64,000 nucleotides of DNA, taken from positions 193,823,689 through 193,887,688 of the forward strand of contig CM061141.1 in NCBI GenBank assembly GCA_030789695.1, given 5' to 3'. Source of the stretch: Scilla litardierei (taxonomy: Eukaryota; Streptophyta; Magnoliopsida; Asparagales; Asparagaceae). Each line of letters opens with the position of its first letter. Position 1 is the first letter of the stretch. This document shows positions 45,544-55,385 of this stretch, piece by piece. The notes under the pieces are model-generated. The model was not told the DNA's origin, searched no databases, and saw only the letters and a program-made list of their open reading frames with translations. Made by a program: the position numbers and the translations under genes.

Positions 45544-46955
45544 ATGAATACCCCAGAATTAGTTTTTGCTCAAGGCATGCAAGTAGATCGACCTCCTCTA
45601 TTTAGTGGGCACGATTATATCTACTGAAAGGCTAGGATGAAAGTTTATTTATTATCCGTGGATTTTGATACTTGGCACATTATTGAAAACGGATATACTA
45701 TGATTTCTAAGCCTAAAAGTAATCGGAATTTGAATGCTAGAAATGTGTGTGCTCTGAATGCTAAAGCAATGAACATTTTATTGTGTGGTTTAGATAGAAA
45801 AATATTTGATCATATTTCTCATTGCTCTTCTGCACATAATATATGAAGAACTTTGAAGACGACATACGAAAGCAAGCAATCTTTCAGTAGTGATGAAAAG
45901 AGTCCACAAAATAAGAAGAAGCCAAAGGGAAGAAAAGCTATTTTAAAAAACATGATGCATATGTGACTAAGAATATTTGTGACAATACTAATGACGAAAT
46001 TATTTGCCAAAATTTGCTGAGAAACTGGTCACACCAAAGGGGATTGTCCCTTGATGGAGAAAGAAAAAGTAAAGGAATCTTCAGTAACGTGGGATGACGA
46101 TAGCGAAGATGAAACTCAGGAGGAGACTGCCCACTCCTCCCTCTGCTTGATGGGAGAGCATGATGAGGTGAAATCTTGCACTAAAGCTGAACTTCTAAAT
46201 ATTTGTAAAGAAATGAAAGATGAAATTGATGATTTAGAATCTACAGTAGATTACTTTAGAAATGCTAAATATGAACTGCAACAAGAAAATTGTGACATGT
46301 CAAAAGAAGTTGATAAACTGAAAGATAAAATTGTTGCATATAAATCTACCATTGATTTGCTGAAAAAGGAAAAATCTAGCATGCATGAAATTGTTGAATG
46401 TCTTAATTGTCCTACTTTATTAAAAGAAAATAACATGCATAAAGAAAAAGTTACTAACCTAGAAACTGAAAATAGAGAGCGTAATGAAAAGATGTGCATG
46501 CTAAAGAATGAAACCAAAGAGCTTAAAGGAAAAATGATTGAGTTTGAAAAGAAAGCTGAAAATGTGAAAAAGAATCAAGAGAATAATAAGAAGGCTTTCA
46601 TTAGTAAATGCACTTTGCTTGTGAATGAAAATCTTTATCTGAAATCCAAAGTCACGGATCTAGAATTGTCCATAAAGAAATTCGGTATTGGGAAACAATC
46701 TTTGGATATAATTCTTGGAAACCAAATATAGGCAATAATAGGCATGGACTTGGATATGATTTGAAATATGTTGAAAAGCCAAAATATAAGAGAGTTCACA
46801 ATGAGCCAACAAAAGTTAGAAATATTCATGCAAAGTGATTTACATGTGATTGTGTTGGTCATACTTCTCATTATTGCAAATATAGGAACAAGAATATTAA
46901 ATTTAAGCAAATTTGGGTTCTTAAGAGTTTGATGATTAACATGAGTGGACCTTGT
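45544..46955 (+). pseudogene. gag: Copia SIRE-like Gag of element D
   Basis: The ATG at 45544 begins MNTPELVFAQ. After a stop at about 45625 (Trp codon lost) comes KARMKVYLLSVDFDTWHIIE, the UBN2-type Gag start. A large internal piece of the capsid region appears deleted near 45860. A damaged zinc knuckle (ETGHTKGDC, with a frame change before it) precedes an intact frame 46051-46731, which is an acidic, Lys/Glu-rich coiled coil of about 180 aa ending KQSLDIILGN. A second degraded CDCVGHTSHYC knuckle and a WVLKS motif follow at 46840-46930. Protease, integrase and RT do not follow. Confidence 0.75.
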
Positions 46956-48243
46956 TGGATACCAAGGTCACACATAACATCTACCGTGTAGGTAAGATGG
47001 AGGGGCGAGGAACTATGGATTGGACATCGCATTTCATCGAAGTTCTATAGCCAAATGACAATGCGAAGGTATGAATTCTTGCTTGAGCATAATGAATACC
47101 TTCATAGGATTTTTTTGGTGTGCTCTTCATTTTTAGCTTATGTGTGATTCATTTTTGGTGTGTTTATTTTTTTTGGGCTTGATTTTTTTGTGTGTGCTAG
47201 TATTTGCTTGTTAGGAGAATTTGGTTCATTTTAAACAAAAAATGAAAAATACAAAAAGCTCTAAAAATGGTGCTTAATGTGTATTCTTCTTTTGAATCAT
47301 TAAAATTAGTATTAATGAATGATATTCATATCCATGTAGAAATTGTTGTATTACTATTATGGCTACATGTGCATGTTTAACTTTCTAAATAACCATGACA
47401 TGTTCAATGATTTGAATAATTTGATTTCTATAACTACACTTTCACATCCAAAAGTATTAAATGTTGATGTACATACGGAGACATCTTTTATGAAATATTG
47501 GAAAGTGAATGTAGGAGGATATATTAACTGAAATTCTTCGGGATATGACGTTTCTTGCCTTGGATAAAAAATAGAGCTCAAAAGAATTGAAACAAAAAAA
47601 ATTATATATATATAAATGAAAAAGGGAAGGAAAAGAGCTCCGTATGAAAAAGGGATACGATCCATTGCAACGATACTACCCACGAGTATCCAACATAAGC
47701 TTTAAGAGTAAACTTTAGCGTTGGTGTTATACTCGTCAAGCAATGCCACCCCACATCTAAGAGTCCTCATAGGCTATGTTTTTGGGTGTGGTAACTTGAA
47801 CTCATTCTTAATGAGATGGGGAAAATCTAGATGATATCATGTTACAAGAAAAAGTGGATTGGTTTTGGTTAAATTTATTGAAAGTTCTCCGTATGTTCTC
47901 AATGTTTAATCATTACACTTACATAATGGTGTAGAAGTCTTTGTTACAATTTTCATTGAACTTGGATTGTTTATTCTGAGGATAACCACATGCAAGTGTT
48001 TGCTATGGTTTATAATACTATCTTTTTCCATGTGATATGACATTGACTTCGTGACTACACTTTTGATGATAACAAAAGTGGTAGAATAATTTGGAGAAGA
48101 ATGATTTGAAGAAAGATTAAAGATTTGGTGTCCCGTGTTCTTAATGATTAATGAATATTTGTTGAAGAGAGAGAATGAATATCGGGGGAGCATGCATATA
48201 ATTTGAACACCATTGTAAATCACTTTGAACATCATTGTATATC
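46956..48243 (+). other. D 3' non-coding region, left part
   Basis: AT-rich, no pol domains. TGGATTGGACATCGCATTTC...CATAATGAATACC (47018-47100) is the type of sequence that normally follows Copia pol, which suggests pol was deleted outright between about 46955 and 47020. A TTGACTTCGTGACTACACTTTTGATGATAAC stretch near 48045 partly resembles the start of D's LTR. Confidence 0.5.
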
Positions 48244-49834
48244 TGTCACGCCCCGCTTCCCTAAAATGGAGACGAGACGTGAGAATGTCCGCTCAGACGT
48301 GGAGCCGTGAAGCTGCACGCCTGATAAGCGTCAAAACTGAATATATGCAGGTCCCTGTAAAGGCGAACGGAACAAAAATAATAATAAAGGAGACTGATAT
48401 AAGATAACCAATCTCAGAATTTGTCCACAATACTATCCAACAACGCAGAAAAGCCACCAGGCTAAAAGGAAGAGTCTAGGCCCAAAACATGGCCAACAAA
48501 AGCCAACAAAAAACAAAGTATTGGTGCTATGCACCGACAACTAAGCAGTCTAAACAACAACACAAACAGTCTCTACGACTGATCTCCCGTGTCCTCAAAC
48601 TCCTCGACGAACGCGGGCTCTGACTCGGCGTCAGCGAACACCACGTCCTCAGCAGCAACCTCAGACTCAGGATCTAACATGTGTCACCCAAAAGAGTAGA
48701 GGGCACATGTCAGCAAGTCTAAAAGACTTGGGCAAGGAAACTGAAAGGAAAATAAACTAACAACCTAGCAGTTATAGTATGATGCATAGTATGGCAAGTA
48801 TAGTATGGAAGTAACAAGTAGCATGAATGGCATGGATGACAAGTTTTGCAAGTATAAATACGGACACGTACAAGTCAAGTAAATCACGTCAAGTAAACAC
48901 GTCGTGCACAGAGATTACGTCTTCTGGCTAGAGTGGCTGATCGGGCCAACTCGTAAACTCAGGTGATCGTTTATCCCTACCCCTCCATGTGTATCGGGCA
49001 TTGGCTTTTGACAAACACAAGTGGCCCACTTCTGGATCACGAGCCAGGAAGTGTATTTGGCATATGGTTGTGCCCGCTAAAAGCAGGTGCCTAGCCGGAT
49101 CAAGTATTACAAGTATTGTAGCGTGTGCTACGAATGCAACACTCAACATGAATAGCATGGCATGTACAGGTAATTTCGTGTGTCGTTAATTTAATTTAAA
49201 CATGACAGATAAGATGCATGGATGACAACAAGTGCGAATAATTAAAGGAGTCGGATCTAGCTTCGTTGTCAAGCTAGGTCCTAAAATTTTGCGCCTAGGC
49301 GAGTATCATTTCGTCGCCTAGTCTCTTTTGCCGCCTACAACAAGCAAATGGCCTAAGGCATGGCCTAAAACCCTAAGTGGCAAGTTTCACTTGCCTGGCA
49401 CCAAGGATGACGATCAACGAGGCACGCCACAAAATGTTAACTACGGAGATGTGATCGCTGCCATAGCCAAACAATATTAGAACAATATCCATTTTATTTA
49501 GGGTTTAACAAATCACAACGCGGGTTATAAGGGTATTAAAGGATCGATTTACTAACTGTATCGTAGAGAAAGAACGATGCCGAGCAAGCACGGCAACGGA
49601 AGAACGATACGGAGAACTAGGGCTCAGATCTGGAAATGGCGAGAAATCTGGAGAAAATGTGATTTGGTGGGTTTTGGGGGTTTGCCGACGGCCCAAGGAG
49701 GGTGGCCGGCGCTAATGGCGAGAGGGAAACTCCAAAGGAAGAAGGAATGTCTTGGGGAAATGTTGGAGGATGATTTGGGGAAGAAAACAGCTCAGAAGAA
49801 TGAAGGAAGAATGAAAGAAGTCGGGGGGGGGGGG

Positions 49835-49844
49835 GTTTAAATAG
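49835..49844 (-). promoter_or_regulatory. TATA-like box, E LTR
   Basis: The minus strand reads CTATTTAAAC beside a poly-G/poly-C run. It is repeated at 56837-56846. The palindromic array begins about 45 bp upstream. Confidence 0.55.
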
Positions 49845-49886
49845 AAAAAGTTGGCGGTGGCTGGGAACCCTAGGGTTTTGGGGTCA

Positions 49887-50311
49887 ATTAGTCGGTCTAT
49901 GAAGGGTGGATGACCGACTAGTTTGGCAACTAGTCGGTCGGTCGTTCAACTGAGACCGACTAAAAGCAAACAGCGAAAGAAAGAATAAATCTGGGAATGA
50001 ATTAGTCGGTCTGTGAAGGCCCGTCGACCGACTAGTGTGCAACCTAGTCGGTCGGTGAGTGTTCATTGACCGACTAACGATAAACAGTAACTTAGGCGAA
50101 ATTTACTGAAAGAAACTAGTCGGTCTGAGAGCAAGTTCTGACCGACTAGTTTCACATCTAGTCGGTCGGTGGTTGTTCTTAGACCGACTAAGAGGAAACA
50201 GTAACTCCTGAATAATTGATTTAAAGAACTAGTCGGTTCCAGAAGAGTTCCTGACCGACTAGATTGGAATCTAGTCGGTTGGTTCTCCTTCTTGAACCAA
50301 CTAACGTGCAC
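49887..50311. repeat. CTAGTCGGTC hairpin array, left E LTR
   Basis: Four higher-order units of about 100 bp. Each holds two hairpins of TAGTCGGTC, 12-18 nt loop, GACCGACTA, so about eight hairpins, often separated by AAACAGTAACT. The last unit has drifted to TAGTCGGTT/AACCAACTA. Confidence 0.85.
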
Positions 50312-50574
50312 GAAAAGTCTCGATATGGAGCGTGAAGCTCCGGGATGAATTCCTATGGCTCCTAAGCTTAAACTAACTCTAAGATGTGAGCGATATGAAG
50401 CTCGTCATGTGTGACTTACTCCAAGCTCAACAGTCTAAGGAAAAAGCTAGAGAATCACAACGAAACGAACGAAAACGAAAGCTACGGAGATGGAAAATCA
50501 GACATAAGGAGAAAATCCACCAAACATATATATTTAATATAGATAATCCAAATACATGAAAACCAGTCATTACA

Positions 50575-50590
50575 TCCTCCCCAACTTAAG
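50575..50590 (-). other. Polypurine tract of E
   Basis: The minus strand reads CTTAAGTTGGGGAGGA immediately before the 3' LTR start TGTAATGA. Confidence 0.8.
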
Positions 50591-50620
50591 AAAAATTCCG
50601 TCCTCGGAATTTCCCAACAC

Positions 50621-53600
50621 TTACGTGTTTGGAAACAAAAGTGGATAGCGCTCTCTCATCTCGTCTTCTCTCTCCCAAGTAGATTCTCCTGGCGAGCCGT
50701 GTCGCCATAACACCCGAACAAGATCGACAGTCTTGTTCCGAAGTGACTTCTGACGCCTGTCCAAAATCAGCACTGGCTGCTGGTCATACGCCAAATCTGG
50801 GCGAACGGTGATCTCCGAGAAATCCATAGCATGAGATGGATCGCTGATGTACCGACGAAGCTGCGACACATGGAAAACATCGTGAACTCCTTCCAAAGAT
50901 GGCGGCAAGGCTAAGCGGTAGGCTACCTCGCCAACTCTCTCCAGAATGTCAAACGGTCCAATGTATCGCGGGCTCAACTTCCCCCGTTTCCCAAAGAGAA
51001 TCACACCACGATTCGGGGAAATCCTCAGGAACACATGGTCGCCTGGCTGAAACTCCAAAGGTCGACGTTTAGCATCAGCCCAATGCTTAAAACGGTCCTG
51101 AGCAATCCTCAACCTCTCCCGAATGTTCCTGACAACGTCCACAGCCTCCACAATCATCTCAGGTCCCAACAGTTCCCGGTCACCAACGTCGTCCCAACTC
51201 AAAGGCGAACGACATTTCCTCCCCTACAGCGCGACAAAAGGCGCCATACCAATACTCGCCTGGAAGCTGTTGTTGTAAGAGAACTCCAACAAATGTAGAT
51301 GGTCCTCCCACGAACCCTTAAAATCCAACATGCACGCCCTCAGATGTCCTCCAAGATCTGGATCGTCCTCTCGGACTGGACATCCGTCTGTGGATGGTAC
51401 GCCGTGCTGAAACTCAGACTCGTACCCAAACTCATCTGCAAACTCTGCCAGAACTGAGATGTGAACCTCGTGTCTCTGTCCGACACGATACTCACGGGGA
51501 CTCTGTGAAGTCGTACGATTTTCTGCACGATTCACGTTACATCACTATCTAAACTAGGAAAAGGAAATAGAAACAGAGAGTAAATAATTTACCTCCATGT
51601 ACCTCCTTGCTAGCGCCTCCGTAGACTGTCCTACTCGGAATGGAATAAAGTGCGCGGATTTGGTCAATCGATCTACAATCACCCAAATCGCGTCATTCTG
51701 CTTCGGACTCCGAGGCAGTCCAGTCACAAAGTCCATAGTGATGTGTTGCCACTTCCACTCCGAAATCAGAAGCGGTTGTAGCAACCCTGTCGTATGCTGA
51801 TGCTCCGCCTTTACCTGCTGGCAAACCAGACACTTGGCTACGCTCCGAGCCACACTCCTCTTCATGCCATGCCACCAAAAGTTCAAGCGAAGATCCTTGT
51901 ACATATTGGTACCACCAGGATGTACAGAATACGGCGAACTGTGTGCCTCAACCAGCAACTCCTCTCTAATATCCCCAGCTGGCACACACAACCTAGCTCC
52001 AAACCTCAGCGAGCCATCCTCATGAATCAAAAAGTCAGTCCGCAGACCGGCTTCTACCTGCTCCCGAATCTTTACCAGCTTCGGATCTCCAGCCTGGCCA
52101 GCCTTGATCCGATCCACGATCGTCGACTGTATCTGCAAGCACATCAACGAAGAAGCCTACCCAGGAAGAACAATCTCAATTCCAGACTTGCAAAAATCCT
52201 GCTGCAATCTCCACTGCGAAGTCAACATCATCACCGCTGGAAGCCTACTCAGCGCATCTGGAACCACTTTCACCTTGCCAGGGTGATACTGCAAATCGAT
52301 CTCATAATCCGCCACGAGCTCCAACCATCGACGCTGTCGCATGTTGAGCTCCTTTTGAGTAAAAATATACTTCAAGCTTTTGTGATCGGTGAAGATCTTC
52401 ACTTTCTCACTCAGCAGGAAGTGCCTCCAAATCTTGAGTGCAAACACGACAGCAGCCAACTCCAAGTCGTGCGTCGGGTAATTCTTCTCATGAGTCTTGA
52501 GCTGACGCGAAGCATATGCCACAACATGCCTATGCTGATGCAACACACAACCGAGACCCTTGCCAGAAGCATCGCAAAAGATCTCAAATCCTCCACTGCG
52601 ATCAGGCACAACAAGAATAGGGGCAGTCGTCAATCTCTCCCTCAGAACACCAAAGGCATTCTCACAATCACCCGACCAAACAAAAGGTACATCCTTCCAC
52701 GTCAATCTGGTCATCGGCTCAGCAATACGGGAAAAGTCCTTAATGAAGCGCCGATAGTAACCAGCAAGCCCAAGGAAACTCCGGATCTCAGATGCTGACC
52801 GCGAAACAGGCCACTCTCTGATGGCCTTGATCTTCTCGGGATCCACTGAAATGCCATCTCCAGATACCACATGCCCGAGAAAAGCAACTCTGTCCAGCCA
52901 AAACTCGCACTTCGAAAACTTAGCATACAAACGATGCTTCCTCAAAATCGCTAACATTGTCCTCAAGTGCGAGGCATGCTCTTCCTCCGACTTCGAATAG
53001 ATCAGAATGTCGTCAATAAAGATAACGACAAACTTGTCTAAAAATTCGTAGAAAATCAGGTTCATCAGATTCATGAAAACTGCGGGAGCGTTGGTTACAC
53101 CGAAGGGCATAACCACAAACTCGTAGTGTCCATACTTCGTCCTGAATGCCGTCTTCAGAACATCTTCCTTCTTCACCTTCAGCTGATGATAACCACTCCT
53201 CAGATCCAACTTCAAAAACACCCTCGATCCACCAAGCTGATCAAAGATATCATCGATGCGAGGCAACGGGTAACGATTCTTGATGGTCACCGCATTCAGC
53301 TCCCTATAGTCCACGCACATGTGACGCGAACCATCCTTCTTTTTCACCAGCAACACCGGTGCTCCCCACGGAGACACACTAGGATTGATATAACCCTTCT
53401 GCAAAAGCTCATCCAGCTTCTTTCGCAATATCTCCAACTCTGCTGGCGCCATACGATATGGTGCCTTCGAAATGGGCTGCGCTCCCAGAATAAGGTCAAT
53501 CGAAAACTCGAGAGCTCGATCAGGTCCAGACATCTCCACGGGGAAGACGTCATCGAATTCTCGCACCACAGTCGATCTCTCCTGCTCCAATTGCATAGCC

Positions 53601-54005
53601 ACAAACTCCACCGGTCTGGCCCGAAATCTAACAGGGCCAAGCGAACTGCTACCCCGGCGGAACTCAAATACTGGATGTCCGAGAATCTCGAACACCACCT
53701 TCTTCTTCCGACAGTCGATCGTAGCATAGAAGCTCGCAAGCCAATCCATCCCTAGGACCGCATCATAGTTGATGATGTTGTGGACAATGAAATCAGCATA
53801 AAGCTCATGTCCACAACCACCAACGGGCAAGAATTGCAACCACGATGCACCGAGACCACACCATTCCCTGTAACGATGTTCCAACTCTTAGGAAGAGGGG
53901 ACGTCGACAAGGAATGCTTCCCCACAAAGCTCCGAGATAGGATGCACATCGATGCACCAGAGTCAAAGAGAACTCGTGCAGGAAAGGTGCAAACCAGAAT
54001 CACAC
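50621..54005 (-). pseudogene. pol: Pol of element E: protease, RT, RNase H, integrase, chromodomain-like tail
   Basis: Protease LFDSGASMCILS is near 53970. The long frame 53884-52157 holds RT ([20 protein letters not shown]; intact [12 protein letters not shown] near 53000-53030) and RNase H ([13 protein letters not shown]). Integrase has HSSPYSVHPGG with CLVCQQ zinc ligands, [17 protein letters not shown] and QSERTIQ, then GPFDILERV and HVSQLRRYIS. The C-terminus LRNKTVDLVRVLWRHGSPGE...WEREDEMRERYP is a Tekay-type chromodomain-like end. Breaks: frameshift near 53825, stop after VLPG near 52157, frameshift near 51345, stop near 51224 (VAL*GRKC). A 70-nt intron is predicted in integrase. Confidence 0.93.
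51523..51592 (-). other. Predicted intron in E integrase
   Basis: On minus, ATGGAG|GTAAATTATT (51593/51592) to AATCGTGCAG|AAAATCG (51523/51522), 70 nt, with a TTTCTATTTCCTTTTCCTAG tract. Splicing joins ALARRYME to [15 protein letters not shown] with no gap or extra residue compared with other Tekay integrases. Unspliced, the frame stops within 11 codons. The homologous insert in A is 22382-22450. Confidence 0.7.
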
Positions 54006-54116
54006 CTAGCAAACAGTCTAATAATCAACCCTATTCTCGTAAACAATCATATGCAAGCAACCAACCTAATCTAACAATCAAAACTATCTAGAAAGAACAG
54101 CTAGATTGAGAGTTAC
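54006..54116 (-). other. Predicted gag-pro intron of E
   Basis: On minus, CGCAG|GTAACTCTC (54117/54116) to GTTTGCTAG|GTGTGATT (54006/54005), 111 nt, phase 1. Joining gives EAVDEVIAG to VILVCTFPARVLFDSGA, the normal gag-protease junction. Same site, phase and flanks as A. Confidence 0.75.
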
Positions 54117-55242
54117 CTGCGATGACCTCATCCACAGCCTCGCTCTCCACATCTGTCATCAGAAAAGCCTGTCGCCTCGGCTGAAAAGCCTGCTGGAAGG
54201 CCTGCCTCTGTGGAACAAGAGCTGCTCCACATCCAGCAGGAACAGGTGCTCTCTGCTGCAACGGCCGTGCTACAACAGATGCACCCCAAGGCTGCTTCGA
54301 CTTCGGGCAGTCCTTTAAGGTATGGGTAGGATCTCCACAGACAAGACACTGGCCCAGGAATCTCCTACACTGCTCCTTGACATGCCCGGTCCTGCCACAG
54401 AAATGGCATGACTTCTGAATAGGCCCTCCTGGCCTCTTGAACTGCACCGGCTGATTAGGCTTGAAACCAGGCCTAACCACCGCCCTGGCCTGCTCCATAG
54501 GCCTTTTCCCAGCTCCAGCAACATGTCCTCTCCTCTGGTTCACAATCAGCTCCTGCCTCCGCGCCGCTATCAGAACCTTCTAATAAGACTCCAGATCAGA
54601 GGAAGACACAAAACTCTGAAGCTCCAAAGCAAGTCCCTGCAGGAACCTTTGAGCCCTCTCATCAGCATCCTGCACCATCTTCGGTGCGAACCGACTCAGC
54701 CTGGTGAACTCCTGGTGGTACTGATCCACCGGCAAGCTCCCCTGCTTCAAATCAATGAAGCGCTGCAACATCTCTCTCCGGGCAGCTTTCGGAAAATATT
54801 CCTCATCGAATCTGGACTTGAAGGTAGCCCAAGATATCAGCTCCTCCAACAGCTCCTCCTCAGCATCCCACCAATTTCTGGCATTATCCTTAAGCTGCCT
54901 CTTTGCCAAATCAACCCATCCAGCCGGGTCGACCTTTGACATCTTCAAATTATCCTCAATATTTCTGACCCACTCGTCAGCAGCTAGAGGACCTTCAGTA
55001 CCATCAAAATATGCAGGACCCAGCTCTCGAACCTGCTTCGCTCCCGGCTCGAAGCGAGCGGCGTCCTGAACTGCCCGAGCAGCTCGAGCAACTGGAGCAT
55101 TCTGGACTTGCAGGAGCACGCCCTGCTGCACCTGCATCATCTGAATCATCATCCGCATCATCTCCCCATTGGTGGGCTCCCGATCAAGCTCCTCGTCATG
55201 AGGGGGTGCACCACCAGAACGGGTATTCTGTCTCCCAGCCAT
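54117..55242 (-). pseudogene. gag: Gag of element E
   Basis: Starts MAGRQNTRSGGAPPHDEE at 55242. A hydrophobic Met/Gln helix is followed by the Retrotrans_gag core (EGPLAADEWVRNIEDNLKM, NWWDAEE, SRFDEEYFP, FTRLSRFAP). One stop (54581-54583, after SSSDLESY) interrupts an otherwise open frame. Two full CCHC knuckles follow: CHFCGRTGHVKEQC (54408-54367) and CLVCGDPTHTLKDC (54348-54307). A Gln/Arg-rich tail leads to the VIAG splice point. Directly upstream is CGTTTTCTTGTGTCAATAG, an acceptor-like tract abutting the ATG. Confidence 0.88.
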
Positions 55243-55359
55243 CTATTGACACAAGAAAACGAAACAAATTAAACTCATAGCTTATGACTCGGATGTCGAA
55301 CTTTATTTGTGGAAATTCAAATATTATTATCGTTATTCCGTTAGTTTGCCGTTACACAT

Positions 55360-55377
55360 GACCTGCATGGGCCACCA
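55360..55377 (-). other. Primer-binding site, tRNA-Ile type
   Basis: The minus strand reads TGGTGGCCCATGCAGGTC, 8 nt inside the LTR edge, identical to A. Confidence 0.78.
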
Positions 55378-55385
55378 ACAAAACC

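Larger units (their letters stand above)
48244..50574 (-). mobile_element. 3' LTR of element E
   Basis: Plus-strand ends TGTCACGCC...CATTACA. It carries the GGATCTAGCTT hairpin (49253-49281) and CGCCTAG box shared with B, the TATA-like box 49835-49844 and the CTAGTCGGTC array 49887-50311. Confidence 0.92.

Noticed and set aside
51794..52798. 334-codon plus-strand open frame
   Set aside because: Antisense shadow of E RT/RNase H/integrase, which has clear catalytic motifs on the minus strand.
53126..53755. 209-codon plus-strand open frame
   Set aside because: Antisense shadow of E protease/RT.
50621..54005. Endogenous pararetrovirus (caulimovirid) as alternative source of the RT
   Set aside because: A true integrase, tRNA-Ile PBS, LTRs and 5-bp TSD are present; no movement-protein or coat-protein region seen.
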